A stretch of DNA of 64,000 nucleotides from contig OW388296.1 in NCBI GenBank assembly GCA_936450465.1, positions 50,915,750 through 50,979,749 on the forward strand, read 5' to 3'. The notes beneath the pieces were generated by a model. The model saw only the letters and a list, made by a program, of their open reading frames with translations. It was not told the DNA's origin and did no database searches. Origin of the DNA: Gibbula magus (taxonomy: Eukaryota; Mollusca; Gastropoda; Trochida; Trochidae). Positions 38,801 through 50,529 of this stretch are shown one piece after another (positions within the stretch are counted from its first letter, which is position 1; every line of letters begins with the position of its first letter). The translations under genes were made by a program, and so were the position numbers.

Positions 38801-39489
38801 ATAGAACTTGGATGTGAAGAGTAAATGTTACACTCGGTTAAGTTATTTCATCGTCTTATTGCTTATGATATGTAGCAACTGTATTTGATTTATGTAAGTT
38901 ACTCTTGTGTGGAATGAAAGATCTGAAAAGTATCACTTCATTTAAATGTAAACTCACATGCTTAAATCTTAACTTGCTATATCAAGACATTTTGACAGCT
39001 TTCTGAAGACAAAGGCACTCACGATGTCCCTAGACCTGATTAAACAGGAACCACCAAACGTTTTAGAATATATATTACTAGTGTGAATGAGTCTCAATCA
39101 AATGTCCCGACATTATTCCCATAACATACCTTGTTACTTAACAACGGACAGTGAAATAAAGAATTCCAACGTTTGACAATATTAACGATGCTATCGTCAT
39201 ACTTAAGTATAGTACAATGGATTGATTGATACATGGATTGACTGCATGCATGGTAATCCTTTAAAAGGTTATTGGCATTGGAATTAGTTTTACGTAAATG
39301 GTATCCCGGCTTGATGGTCAATAATACCATACAAAACGTGAATGATAATCTATTGCAAAGGCACTGCTTTCGGTAGGAAAATTCAACTATCTCTGTAATG
39401 AGGACAAAAACAGCCTTTGGATCTGTAGCTCATTATGTATTACGTTAAGGCACTTTAAATTTACCAATAGGAATCTCCACCAAACAAGG

Positions 39490-39810
39490 ATCATGTTTCT
39501 AAAATCAATGACCCCAGCTCTTATTTGAGGCCACAGGGTCACCAAAATTTATAATCCCCACTGGCTGAGGAGTTTGTTAACAACACAACACAACGCTATA
39601 GGACTTTCCGTATTTGAGAAGAAGATGAAAATAGATTTGTATGTGTGTTATGTGTTTTCTCCTATGACCCTTATTTATCTTATCTACAATTTAGTATCAC
39701 AATAGGCCAAGGGTTGGATACATTAGAGTTCAGTGGCTCAAACAAGCGAAGTGTTTAGGGACGGACAGACGCCCAACATCATGCCATGTCATGAGCTCAT
39801 GTTGTCAAGC
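39490..39810 (-). mobile_element. Decayed copy of the 41.9-kb element, reverse orientation
   Basis: GAGGCCACAGGGTCACCAAA, GGCTGAGGAGTTTG and TTGAGAAGAAGATGAAAATA are the complement of landmarks in the 41.9-kb unit, and the end has GGACGGACAGACG. It holds a single internal unit. Confidence 0.55.
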
Positions 39811-40040
39811 GGCATTTCATGTAGAAATATTAAAGTTAGTTTCAATCTAATTGAATGATGCACGTTCCCAAACGCTTATATAGACGCACATTTTAGAACT
39901 CACCACCATGTGATCTAATAAAGGCAAAATTGACCAACCACTATGCTGTCCGACTTTCGTTCTTATTTTATAAAGTTACTGAAATATACCCTAGACAATT
40001 TAAATCGGAAACGAGGAAGATGGAATAGTTTTTACCAATT

Positions 40041-40440
40041 CTATTGCCCTTTGTCATGTTGGCGCAGACATTGCTCTGGGGAAGGTTGGCAGGTCGACTC
40101 ACATCATGCTTTTGAAGAGGGTATCATCCACCATTGGTTTAACAGTGACGGAATGAGAACCTTACCCTTGACAGTTGATGAACGCCTGGTCTAAACAAAT
40201 GAGATAAGGCAGTATAGATATGGAGTGGAGAGAGCTGTTTTGGACAAACTTTACTTTGTCCCAGACAGCCGTGGTGGTTTTCGCTTGTCACTGGCAGGAT
40301 ATCGCAGTGAGAGGACTGAAGAGATAGTTGTCGATTGCTGTCAGATGAGAGAAACTCGATCACTTGTGAAGACGTAGTTTCTAAAGCATCTGCCCCTTTC
40401 GTCTGGCCAGTTGTCATTGATTCCTTCTATTTTTGTACCT
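40041..40440. other. Unexplained GC-richer stretch
   Basis: Noticeably less AT-rich than its surroundings, with overlapping open frames on both strands (+ 39943-40194; - 40139-40417) and a further + frame reading FGQTLLCPRQPWWFSLVTGR before a stop. Possibly a decayed gene or repeat; no family recognised and no clear splice sites. Confidence 0.35.
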
Positions 40441-40959
40441 TCAACATTCTCTGGTATGAGGAAACTTTCTAAGTGTTATCTGTTGTATGGTAGGCTGCGT
40501 TCAGTGCTTAATTAATTCAACTTTTTAGGCAATGTTCACTAATGAATTGTGCTGGATAAATAAGAATGGGGCCGATTGGTCTGGTCAGCTTTTGTGTTTG
40601 ATTGTAAGTTTAATGTGAACGATTACTTATCCTTTGGAATTATATTGTCTTTTGGTTCATTTCTGTAATTATTAAAGCTCATGTGGACATGAAAATTATC
40701 ATAATTAAATGTGAACAATGAACTGTTAATTATTAACATAGATTGGAACATCATCAATTGGAATTTTAGATGTAAGACATTCAATCACTGAGACACAACC
40801 TACCAACTCGCTTCAACCTGATATTTCATTGATGATATTGGCGATATCGTGAATTTTAATGAAGTGCCAATTACATTAAAGTTTGAAAACCGTGTTCTAC
40901 GATTGCAAATATCAGGCAGTGACATTTTAGCGACATGTATGTCAGCCTTGGCTAGAACG

Positions 40960-41225
40960 GAGTAATAATGTTGGTAGCTCCTTGAGCATGCACTACTGGG
41001 TGGAAGAGGTGCCGGGTTCGAATCCCGCCAGGAACTCGGCAACTTTGTAGAGGACCGTACCAAGTTGTAGTAAAGTTTGGATGAAATGGTGCACTAAATC
41101 CACGGTTGGCTAGTCCCAGTCGTCGCTGGCAGGTTTCACCGCAATGCATACCCACATGGTGTTGCTGGCTTTCCCCATGAAATAATACTAGCAGATGTCT
41201 TATTTGTGATATCATCTTGGAATAA
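40960..41225 (+). mobile_element. tRNA-derived SINE, decayed copy
   Basis: Box B (GCCGGGTTCGAATCCCGCC, near 41011-41029) is well kept and followed by family body sequence (CTCGGCAACTTTGTAG, TTTCACCGCAATGCATACCC, AATACTAGCAG). The box A end is badly degraded, so it is unlikely to be transcribed. Confidence 0.75.
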
Positions 41226-41899
41226 TCTTGAATAGAGTGAAATATATAGATTTACCTCTATCTTCAAAAGAAAGTAGAAACTGGGAAACCTTATCTGGAA
41301 ATGTGATATTGAAAGAAAAACATTACGAAATAGCAGAAAAGCCCCATACCGTACACATAACACAAACTTCTATCTATTGAAAATGTATTGTTTGGATTTA
41401 AAATTATGAAATATGAAATGTAATTCCAGTATATAAGTTAAATCCAACTACATGATTAATAAATCGTGGTGTAATGCAAAGTTACAACTCCAGATTCATG
41501 CATTTAATGTCTTTTACAGAAGAAAGCATACTCTAACTGTGATCTTATATTCAATGCAATTCTCAATTAATGGGTAGAGGTTATTCGTATCTGTTTAAAA
41601 ACTCCTTAAACGTAAATGAAGATAAAACTTGGTATTTTTCATCCAAACGTTTTGATGTTGAGTGGTTTGCAATACACCTTTAACCATTTTTTAATTAAAA
41701 AAATCAACAAGTAATGGAAAACGTAAATGCGTTGTAAAGGAATGTCGCATCTTCTTAACCAGGAACCATAAACCTTTACCCACAAATAAGTTGCTAATTT
41801 TATTTCGTCGACAAAAAATTCTTCGCGTGGTCTGATGTCACGAGACATCTAAACATATATAATCCTACATACAGACTTTTATTTAGCTGTTACATTGTT

Positions 41900-42407
41900 T
41901 TAGCTCATCAGGCATGGCGTCCGGCCTCCGTCCGTCCGTCTGTCCGCCCAAATGGGGTCACAGGGGTCACAACCTTAAAAACCTATTTCATCTTCTTCTC
42001 CAGTTCCAAAAGGTCTAGAGAGCTGAAAAGTTGTGTGCAGACTCCTTGACTAATGGAGATTCTAAATTGTAGATTGTGTGACCCCATGACCCCAAATGGG
42101 GTCACAGGGGTCACAACCTTAAAAACATATATTTCATCTTCTTCTCCAGTTCCAAAAGGTCTAGAGAGCTGAAAAGTTGTGTGCAGACTCCTTGACTAAT
42201 GGAGATTCTAAATTGTAGATTGTGTGACCCCATGACCCCAAATGGGGTCACAGGGGTCACAACCTTAAAAACATATTTTCATCTTCTTCTCCAGTTCAAA
42301 AAGGTCTAGAGAACTGAAAAGTTGTGTGCAGACTCCTTGACTAATGGGGATTTTAACTGTAGATTTGGTGATCTACATTTGATGAGCTACAGAGCCCATG
42401 GCTCTAA
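41900..42407 (+). mobile_element. Mollusc-type element with three ~145-bp tandem units
   Basis: It begins TTAGCTCATCAGGCATGGCG and GTCCGTCCGTC, then repeats AATGGGGTCACAGGGGTCAC at 41951, 42095 and 42241, ending GATGAGCTAC-AGAGCCCATG. The units are almost identical, so expansion is recent. Confidence 0.75.
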
Positions 42408-43849
42408 AAAAAATATTATCATACCTCTAATGGATGGAAGGACTGTATATCACCTAATGCATCGCGGCTGACATATATAAAAGCTGTTTAAGCTGACATT
42501 CGTGAGGTTGTCAAAAACATACATGTATCCGTATTTATCATTGTCACAGCTCCTTCCTATCAGCTGACACGGGAATATATACTTTAGAGATAAATACATG
42601 CTAAACTACTTAGTTCCTCTCCGGCTGCGACAGAAGAGGCCACAAAACGTCATTAAAAGATGTCATTATAAGTCACTACTTTTTGTGGATCATAGAATGT
42701 GACATTCGCATGAATATGGATAAACTTTGTCTTCTGTAATACTGGTGCGATTATAATCCCGCCACTGAACTATACATTGTTATGTCCTGTGGATTTATAA
42801 CTTGACATCTTGATGTACACCTTGTGTTAAAATTGGCACAAGGTATAACCCGCACCATGCTCCATCAGCGGCGTGTGTAAGCCTTGCTGCATTTCCTTAA
42901 CTGTTCTAGTTTAGCGTAGCCGTGAGGTGCATCTTAACTGCATACTTGGATCTGCTTCGCTGGCACATAAAGGTTAAGGCAATGCGGCAAGGCTTAAATT
43001 AGCCAGTGATGGAGACTGGTGCGAGTTATGCCTTGCGAAGAGAAGTTATAAAGGGCGAGGAGGGTCCAAATATTCTTATCACATATTTATATTGAACAGG
43101 ATGGATATCATGATATGGATATCAAAGTAAAGATGATTTGCAGATCGAGAATTGACAGATAAAACGCATTGTTGAAAATGAAACTTTCCACCATTTGAAC
43201 TCTCAAAATTATTCAATTTCATTGTATCCCCATTATCCTATATGTGCATGTTCGTTTTAAATTTAAATTTCCCAACGATTCTTTGTGGCAGTGTTGATTT
43301 ATCCTTTCCCTTACCATTAAATCTGGGATTGTGGTTTGTGTCAGAGAATGCTATATTATATTTTCGAGTCATATTTTCGAACAGTGTAAAGACATGCCGC
43401 TACTAATGTTGAAGGGTTTAGGATCATAGCTATCTAGCAAGACCACATGTGAATATCCCAGGATTGGCGTTTTAAATGTGTAACTCTAAAAATAACTATT
43501 CACGGGAGTCGACATATTTCCATAATCAATTTGACAAAATAACCGATGAACACAAATCGTACTACATTTCAAAATGTACTTTATTAGATAAAAATGTTCT
43601 TTTGAAAAAGATACTAAAGATGCTAAATCAACACCTTGAATTGATGATATTATAACTGTCCTACATCCCACATCAAGGCAATAACTGAAATTGTGATATG
43701 ATTACCAGTGTATGACGACATATATTTATATCAGTTAATGATGATGGTTCATAGTGGTAATATATGACGTTATTTTCAAAGTAATGATGTCGACATAGTA
43801 TCACTTATTATACACGTGTATACATTTTTACATACATCTCCACGTTATA
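42408..43849. other. No gene seen apart from a palindromic MITE
   Basis: Downstream flank of the - strand cysteine-rich gene. It contains the MITE at 42837; the 43486-43671 frame lacks support. Confidence 0.5.
42837..43038. mobile_element. Palindromic MITE, ~200 bp
   Basis: The inverted ends CACAAGGTATAACCCGCACC and GGTGCGAGTTATGCCTTGCG continue inward (TAAGCCTTGCTGCATTTCCT against AGGCAATGCGGCAAGGCTTA), so most of the element is one imperfect hairpin. Partial relatives occur at 49011-49145 and 62395-62450. Confidence 0.65.
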
Positions 43850-43860
43850 TTTATTTTATT
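43850..43860 (-). terminator. Probable polyadenylation signals
   Basis: Two overlapping AATAAA hexamers on the - strand (plus-strand TTTATT at 43855-43860 and 43850-43855) lie 12-24 bases past the TAG of the cysteine-rich gene. In AT-rich DNA such hexamers are common, so position supports the call more than sequence does. Confidence 0.4.
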
Positions 43861-43871
43861 TTATATATCGT

Positions 43872-43989
43872 CTAGTAATCCACACCAAATAATCCATTAA
43901 TTGTAAGGCTGTTGTCATTATCTTCACAGTAGACACAGGGACAAATTTTGCAGGTCCGACAAGGCAGGCGGATTTCACAGCTGTTCGTC
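43872..43989 (-). CDS. Terminal coding exon of the cysteine-rich protein gene, with stop codon
   Basis: The - strand exon begins after a good acceptor (TTTTCTTCTCCAG; first exon base 43989) and encodes 38 residues before a TAG at 43872-43874. The peptide TNSCEIRLPC is followed by RTCKICPCVYC and an acidic, Asn-rich tail ending GLFGVDY. Seven cysteines in 18 residues, three of them in CxxC or CxC spacing, suggest a disulfide-rich or metal-binding C-terminus. The first base (G) completes a Gly codon begun at the end of the 48336-48398 exon. Two overlapping AATAAA signals follow within about 25 bases, so the 3' UTR may be very short. The exon sits in otherwise gene-free DNA with about 4.3 kb of intron upstream. 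I do not recognise the family; a zinc-knuckle-like or secreted Cys-rich tail are both possible. Confidence 0.6.
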
Positions 43990-45059
43990 CTGGAGAAGAA
44001 AATTGTATGATTAATATGATATCTCGATACTCCAGTAGACTGAATATGAATCTTATTCCGTCAAATAAATAAATACTTAAATATGACAGCTTTCATCTGA
44101 AAATAAAATAAGATAGGTAACCGAGATCCTCTCCACGACTGGTCCACCTATACCAAAGACATCATAAGTAAAAATCCTATAACTCCTGTAAGGTCCTTTA
44201 ACGCCCTTAATGCATGCCTTTCAGTAACAGACGGAAATTGACACATAAATAACCCGCCAGACGAAACCTACTTTACAATTTATAATAGAACAGCATGATG
44301 GTGATTGAAATTACACAATCCCCTACAAAGGATAGTATTTGTTTATATCACTGGATTTATCTTTAGGCAGTTATATAAGCAGAAGAGATGCGGTTTACCA
44401 AAAGATCTTACATAGCTTACTGAGAAGACGATAGAAGGCAGATCAACAAGGAGCCGAGATAAGCTTTGACAGAAATAGCCAAGGCTACCAATTGTGAACA
44501 GATCAATGAGAGGACAATACAGGCGTTTTCTAGCGCCACATGAACTGCAGAGTTTAATCATTCTTGGAGAGTCTAAATTGACCTGAACTGATCTTACAGG
44601 TCAATGGCGATCATTCTATTTCAAATAGGCAGACTCGGGAAATTGCAGGCGCTATTCACTGAACATGCCCACAGCTGAGTAAACGAGCTTCAAACCGTAT
44701 TTAAGCACGCATGAACCTCTTTATGAGTCTTTGCTTTATATTGAATCTTTTGGCTCCAGTGAATGCGAGGAGGAAAGTCTCATACGGTTAGTTTTACATC
44801 AACGTAAAGATCTTTCTTCACCTGTACCTGACAAGTTTAAGTGCTGATGTTTCAGGTTAAACCTTGATATCATAGACTGAATGGATCTCTAGAATGAAAA
44901 TGACGCTCACTTTGGAAAAGTCAAAACTGTGTTCATATTCAATTCAGATCGTATTTTTTTGGATTTCTTTGGTCAACCATTTGCTTCTTTTGAGTGTATT
45001 ATAGATTCACGAACATGATGTCCATGAAACCGAGGAGAGGTGATCTTACAAGAGTATTT

Positions 45060-45262
45060 GTGAAATGTTTATGTTGTGAAACCTGCAAACATCGCCTTGA
45101 ACTAGCGAACCACGTACTATTGCGCTGATGAAATGAAGTGTAGTGGAACCGTATTGCATGCAGAAGAATTCTCTATAACAGATACACTTGCCGAGCCCCT
45201 GACGAGATTCAAACCCCGAACCTCCTAACCATAACACGCTAACACGATAACGATTTGTCAGC
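45060..45262 (-). mobile_element. tRNA-derived SINE, decayed copy
   Basis: Reverse-oriented family remnant: GTGAAACCTGCAAACATCGC, CTAGCGAACCACG, ACTTGCCGAGCCCCTGACGA, GATTCAAACCCCGAACC and TAACACGCTAAC. Substitutions are frequent and both ends are vague. Confidence 0.65.
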
Positions 45263-45546
45263 ATCCTCCAACATAACCCTATGATGTGTTGACCATGGTT
45301 CCCATAATGAGGTAACTTTGAAACTTCATATCAATATTGAAAGGTTAATCTGAGAGTCGGGTGAACTTGATCGTATAAGTTTTTCGACGTAACATCACTG
45401 TATATCTATATACATTTATTACACACGTGAACGTACGACGTATGGCATACTTATCCCGGACGTCACACATTGCAATATCGATATGAAATTAAACTTGCTA
45501 ATCACGACACATAGCTTTTCACATCACAACATACCATATGTTACAT

Positions 45547-45598
45547 CATATATATATATATATTATTTATATATATATTATTTATTTATATATATATA
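45547..45598. repeat. AT-rich microsatellite
   Basis: TA dinucleotide runs broken by TTATTTAT pieces. Confidence 0.9.
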
Positions 45599-46375
45599 GT
45601 ATAATATAGTATAATAGTCATATTACCGAAAGTGAGTTAGAATAATTAGAAACAGTAGAAAGACAAATTGGTATTCACAAAATTTGCCAAGTTAACGGAG
45701 TAACTACAGCAGGGCCACATGTGTTCAGAGTCGTCAGTAATACAGTGAATCCTCTTTGGGACTGTTATAATAGCAGGTTTCACACTTTTCGTTCCCCAGA
45801 ATTAGATTGAATCCCTTCATCATAACACGATTATATTTGTGTGACTGTTCGTCGTTTTCACATAATTCTAAAGTTCTATACACTTTTAGAAATCGTTTTA
45901 TAACCATTCAATTCATTATGTTTCGACGACAACTTGAGTTTCTTGTTCGTTATAGTTTTTGGTATAGCACGAGTGCTCTGATATAGCACTGTTTTGTATT
46001 CTATCGAACTAATGCACGTGTTTGAATGAAGACATCTGCACACATTGAAAAGTTACCAAAGGAGTGTCTATTGGAACATCCGGGCATTTTTTTCAGATAA
46101 ATATTTGTACTTGTAATGATTATTTATGCAAAATACACTGAGTTTAGAAAGAAAATAGAGCAGTGTAATAAACAAGCTTTAAAAACCTGTTTAATCATTA
46201 ATATCCAAAAGCTTTTAAAAAAGGATACCCATTAGAGAGAGCTAACAGAACTGATAATAACATTGCAAAGGTTATTGCATATAATAACTTATTGTTGATT
46301 ATCTATATCATTATCCCAATTCTTTAGGAAGTGGAACTTGTGATATCTCGAGGCAAATGTTGAACACGGGACGTA

Positions 46376-46445
46376 TGATTATTACTGATAGCAAGAGATA
46401 GCATGGTGATTACTGATAGCAAGAGATAACATGGTGATTATCATC
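46376..46445. repeat. Short tandem duplication (~31-bp unit, two copies)
   Basis: GATTACTGATAGCAAGAGAT, then A(G/A)CATGGTGATTA, appears twice in a row, followed by a partial third start. Confidence 0.7.
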
Positions 46446-47394
46446 AAAATAGCAATGTGGACTAGGATGTATCTGAACATATCATTATACACGTCTGATT
46501 ATTCTGCCGTTGTGTAATGAGGAATTTTGCACAAATAATAGAATGAAACTAGTGTTTCCTACATGCTAATGCGCTTGTTGGAATTCGATTCCAGATCACT
46601 CGCTTGTAAAAATAAGGTAATTAAGGCAGTCCGCAAGGACTGAGAGGAGAAAATTGCAAATCTTGTAAAGGGTGCCATCTGACCGCGAAGACTATATTCC
46701 CTACGCTTGCACTCTGCGTCGAACTTTGTCAGTCATGACTTAATTTTCCACCTTATTTATTCTCGAGAATAGCTATTTGCAGTGTTGTAGGAACGCTGCG
46801 GTACATGATTAAGGAAGTTCAGAGCCGTGTTGTTTGTCAAGTTGACAACAGAAAAAGATACAATTTTTTAGATTTACTTGGTAAAATTTGCTATGGATCG
46901 CAATCTTTTAACTTTTTTAGCATTTTATCAAGCTTTTTGGCAAACCTTCGAATTATATTAGCATCGGTTCTGAGTCTGAATAACGAGATTTGAGACTTAA
47001 TAGAACTCTAAAACACTCCCAGGGAGCTGAAAACAGCCTGTACGGTGGTATTTTAGTGAGAGAAGAGAAGGTATCTTTGAAATCTCTTCATGTGTATCAA
47101 CTAAGGCAGATCCAACTATTTTTGAAGGGGTGAGGGGGTGGGGTTCATTTCATCTTGGATGTCCACCATCAGATGTGCATGAACAAATTTCATAGGCGGG
47201 TAGATCCGCCACTGTCAACGACGAATACTGTATTTTGCATAAATATTGATATACTACATGCTTCGCCATAGTAAAATTCCACGTTAATTAAATCTTAATG
47301 TTTATATCGTTTTCTTTAAATCATTGCATTTACTCCATTCCTGTTTATCAACTATTTAGTTTCATCTGGCTATGATGTTTTGTTCAAAGTCCAA

Positions 47395-47720
47395 GTACTG
47401 CTTCAGAATTAGACGTCTCATGTCGTTTACTCTGTGCTTGGAGACATGCTTCAAGAAGTGTCTCTAGTGAGACTTAATCGATGGTTATGATGTTTGCTCT
47501 CAATCTTTTTCATCTTCGCTCTCTCACCTCAAGCATTTCCCGATGTCGTCACTAGGAAATCAGCAGCAAATATTGAGCATCATTCAAGCCCCAGTCAGGA
47601 CACCACGGGATATGTACTATAATGTGGCTATCTTTCCATGCAGGGATACTCGCGTATATATCAATATTGTCTGAGAGCGTCAGGACAATTCACCTTCGCA
47701 TTATTTCATCAGGAAAGGTT
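47395..47720. repeat. Duplicated block B, copy 3
   Basis: GCTTGGAGACATGCTTCAAG, TTTTTCATCTTCGCTCTCTC and ACCTCAAGCATTTCCCGATG are very like copy 4 (52600-52870) and less like copies 1 and 2. Confidence 0.7.
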
Positions 47721-48335
47721 AAATCACCCGATATTAGATTCAGAGAATAGTTAATATTTTGTTAATTATATCAAATGTTTTAAAACATGCAAAGGAAAGA
47801 GGAAATAGAGTTTAATATCAGTGATTTGATATATACAATATACTATATACAATACACTAATAATATACAGTTTATTCATATACCAATTTATGTCATGCGT
47901 ACATGCGTGGCAGGGTTTATATGTTCCAAATATTCAGCATCAAGCCGCCGGGGTGTGAGACGTTTATTTCGTCGATGATGTTATGGTTGATGAATTGATA
48001 GGTAAATCAACATATACCCTTAGAATAAATAGAATCATATAATATGCATTGCATACACATATGATAACAAAAATATCTATATTCCATACACAATAACTTG
48101 CATAGATAAATATTTAGTTATACCGTATATGTAGTTACTCAAAACATGAATAGCATTACTATTCATATAGATGTACATATGAAGTATGTGAAAGCCTTTT
48201 ACGCGATATTACATCATTATAAATGACGTAATCATAACACACTTAAATGACATTCGTTACATTTACAATATTCCATAAAATGGTACGTAATGATGCAGTA
48301 CAATGCAGTGATATAATATACTTATGTACACATAC

Positions 48336-48398
48336 CCTGTGAGTGTTGCAAGGGTGTACCAATAATCAACAGTATCTGTCGAATGGACGAAGACTTTG
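48336..48398 (-). CDS. Small internal exon of the same cysteine-rich protein gene (exon n-1)
   Basis: This 63-nt segment on the - strand is bounded by an acceptor ending TTTACTACAG and a near-consensus donor, GG followed by GTATGT. It is phase 2 at both ends (1+20x3+2) and open in only one frame, giving KVFVHSTDTVDYWYTLATLT plus a split Gly codon. The phases match both the upstream exon at 56384-56602 and the terminal exon at 43872-43989, so the three can be joined without a frame break. Chance phase agreement at two junctions is about one in nine, so this is supportive rather than proof. The peptide is rich in aromatic and Thr residues and has no cysteine. Function is unknown. A transcript would settle it. 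Confidence 0.5.
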
Positions 48399-49010
48399 CT
48401 GTAGTAAACAAGATTAAAAGATTAGTTAAGGTAAAGTGAAACATATTTATAGTAGTTATATTGAACAACACCGCATTTATTCCATATCATTAATACTTAT
48501 GTATCATAATTAAAACATAGCAACTCATTCTCCATCTCAGATGTTTATCCTTGCTGACAATGTAACATCAGATTTCATGTTTGTTCAAGCTTTCTGTTTT
48601 TGCTTAGTGGAGTGGATGTATCACTGTTGACTCGGTGAAGAAACAACTCGTCAATCACTGTCTGCTTTAGGCTGTCGATTAACATTGTCAAGAAAAAAAT
48701 TAGAAAACGTCTCTCAGAGAGACAACTAACAGGTCCCAATCGGGTTTCTGTTTACAGTTTGATTGGTCTTAGATTGCCGCCATTTGAAATATCATTCCAT
48801 TATGTAGAAGGGATATCAATATAGTTAATATGATGAGATTGAATAATGGGCATTCCTTCCTGTTTAAAACTGATTTTATTTCTTACTTACTGTAAATCGT
48901 ATACGCCAACATTTATGACTTATTATGTTCGTGGCATAATAGACTAAATAATTTATTTTCTAACAGAAACAACTGTTGTACAAAATTAGCAACTTTCTTC
49001 GCCAGTCACC

Positions 49011-49145
49011 TAAGCATTGTTGTATTTCGTTAACGTTGACCAGCACCTGAACTTCGCTGCTATACTAACACAGAAAAGTTAACGAAATGCAAAAAGGATT
49101 AAGGTAGACATTCATAGAGACTGGCGGGAGTTATAACTTGCGGGG
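49011..49145. mobile_element. Partial copy of the 42.8-kb palindromic MITE
   Basis: TTGTATTTCGTTAACGTTGA and ATGCAAAAAGGATTAAGG lead to a right end of GGCGGGAGTTATAACTTGCG. The left inverted end is not recognisable. Confidence 0.5.
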
Positions 49146-49995
49146 GAAGTTTCGGTTGTTTAGACGATATCTATACCAGATATTTACATGCAACTGAAAT
49201 ACGCTTATCTTACCTTGAACACCATATTTAACAAATACCTTGACATTTTAGATAGCAATGTACTCAAATCATGAACCGCATTTCAAAATAAACGTGTAAA
49301 TGAAATGTACTTTTATCGCGTGACAGAAACTGTGCGTTTTACCAGAACTTCAGATATACAGAATGGCAAGATATATATGATTTAAATGTATATTACTTTA
49401 AGACGACCTGCGTAATGGTAAACATCAAAGACATAATTCGTCTTACACGAAGGTGCATTTTCCTCTCTTCAGACAAATTAACAGTGCTAACTAGGCCTGT
49501 AATTTAGAATCATTCATGTGTAAATAGAAAGTAATTATAGATTGGCCAGCAGCACTTTGATCCTAACAGGATGAGGAAACACTGTCCATGTCCTACTGAC
49601 TTGCTGCAGTCCTGGCCATGATGACACCATACAATATATTACCCATATGGGAAGACGGACACAGGGTAGTATTTTTCCTGTAAGTCACATGGGAGTTACA
49701 CCTTTTTCTGGCTTTTGATTGGCTGTTACAGAAAAATAAGAATTTCATTGGTTGCCGGAACTACTTCATTCATCTTTCTTACTTTTCCCGACTAGTAACT
49801 TTAGAAACTGTCTTCTGCATTTTAACATGTTTTATTTGTTTCCCGCAGTTGAAATTAGCGTTTTCGTACATGTGCGGACGCATCAAATGTCGGAGGAAGC
49901 AGTTAAATTGTCCGAAATTTAAAGAAACTAGCGATTACTGCTTGACTGTATAACCACGGAAAGCTTCAAGAGCGACGGCGATCGTTCGAATGTAA

Positions 49996-50047
49996 TGACG
50001 TCATAGGCGCGAGCGGTTATGACGTCACAGTGTCGATTGTAACGTCA
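49996..50047. promoter_or_regulatory. Second cluster of three CRE-like motifs
   Basis: TGACGTCA at 49996-50003 and 50020-50027 and TAACGTCA at 50040-50047 have 24- and 20-base spacing, as in the 5.9-kb cluster. Surrounding sequence is unusually GC-rich (GGCGCGAGCGG). Confidence 0.45.
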
Positions 50048-50379
50048 CAGGGCTTTTCGGTTTGAGCCGACTTGTTTTTGAGCTTCGCACACCTCTTGAT
50101 ATGGATGTTGCAATAACTTATATGTATAATCATGGATTGATAGTAATTGGCAGGAATACAAAACTTTCAACTAAAGCCACATCTTCCTTTTATTGTGAAA
50201 GACAGTTTTGCAGGGGACATTTTAATCGTGCGGAGTAAACAAGGATAGGTACGTAAGAAGTGAATCCAAGTCACACGCGTATGGATATGGAGATTCATCT
50301 CCTTCTCGGGTCCTTTTAGAGAAGCTATTGGCTTTTAATATTCGCGTTTTTACTTTAATTTGTCATATGGGTAATATAA

Positions 50380-50529
50380 ACAATAACCAACTCGTGACGG
50401 GGAATGACAGATTATCTTTCTCTCGTTATATCAATTGTGTGTAATTCTCTCGCCAAGGCTCGAGAATTACTCAAATGATATAACTCGGGAAAGATAATCT
50501 GTCATTCCCCGTCACTCGTTAGTTATTGT
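50380..50529. repeat. Long foldback (palindromic) element
   Basis: The left arm starts ACAATAACCAACTCGTGACG and continues GGGAATGACAGATTATCTTT; the right arm is its inverted copy ending TCACTCGTTAGTTATTGT. The arms are about 65-70 bases around a CGCCAAGGCTCG centre. It lies 330 bases past a CRE-like cluster, repeating the 5.6-5.9-kb arrangement. Confidence 0.8.

Larger units (their letters stand above)
43990..48335 (-). other. Putative last intron of the cysteine-rich gene
   Basis: It contains a decayed SINE (45060), an AT microsatellite (45547), a short tandem duplication (46376) and block B copy 3 (47395). No intermediate exon is needed by phase. The + frame at 47787-47978 has a GC-richer end but no coding support. 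Confidence 0.4.

Noticed and set aside
47916..47990. GC-richer segment considered as an exon on either strand
   Set aside because: The + frame ends in a basic run and stop, the - frame has no acceptor, and no phase fits the cysteine-rich gene.
49556..49690. Segment reading MVSSWPGLQQVSRTWTVFPH on the - strand
   Set aside because: Short, no splice support, and located next to MITE-derived sequence.
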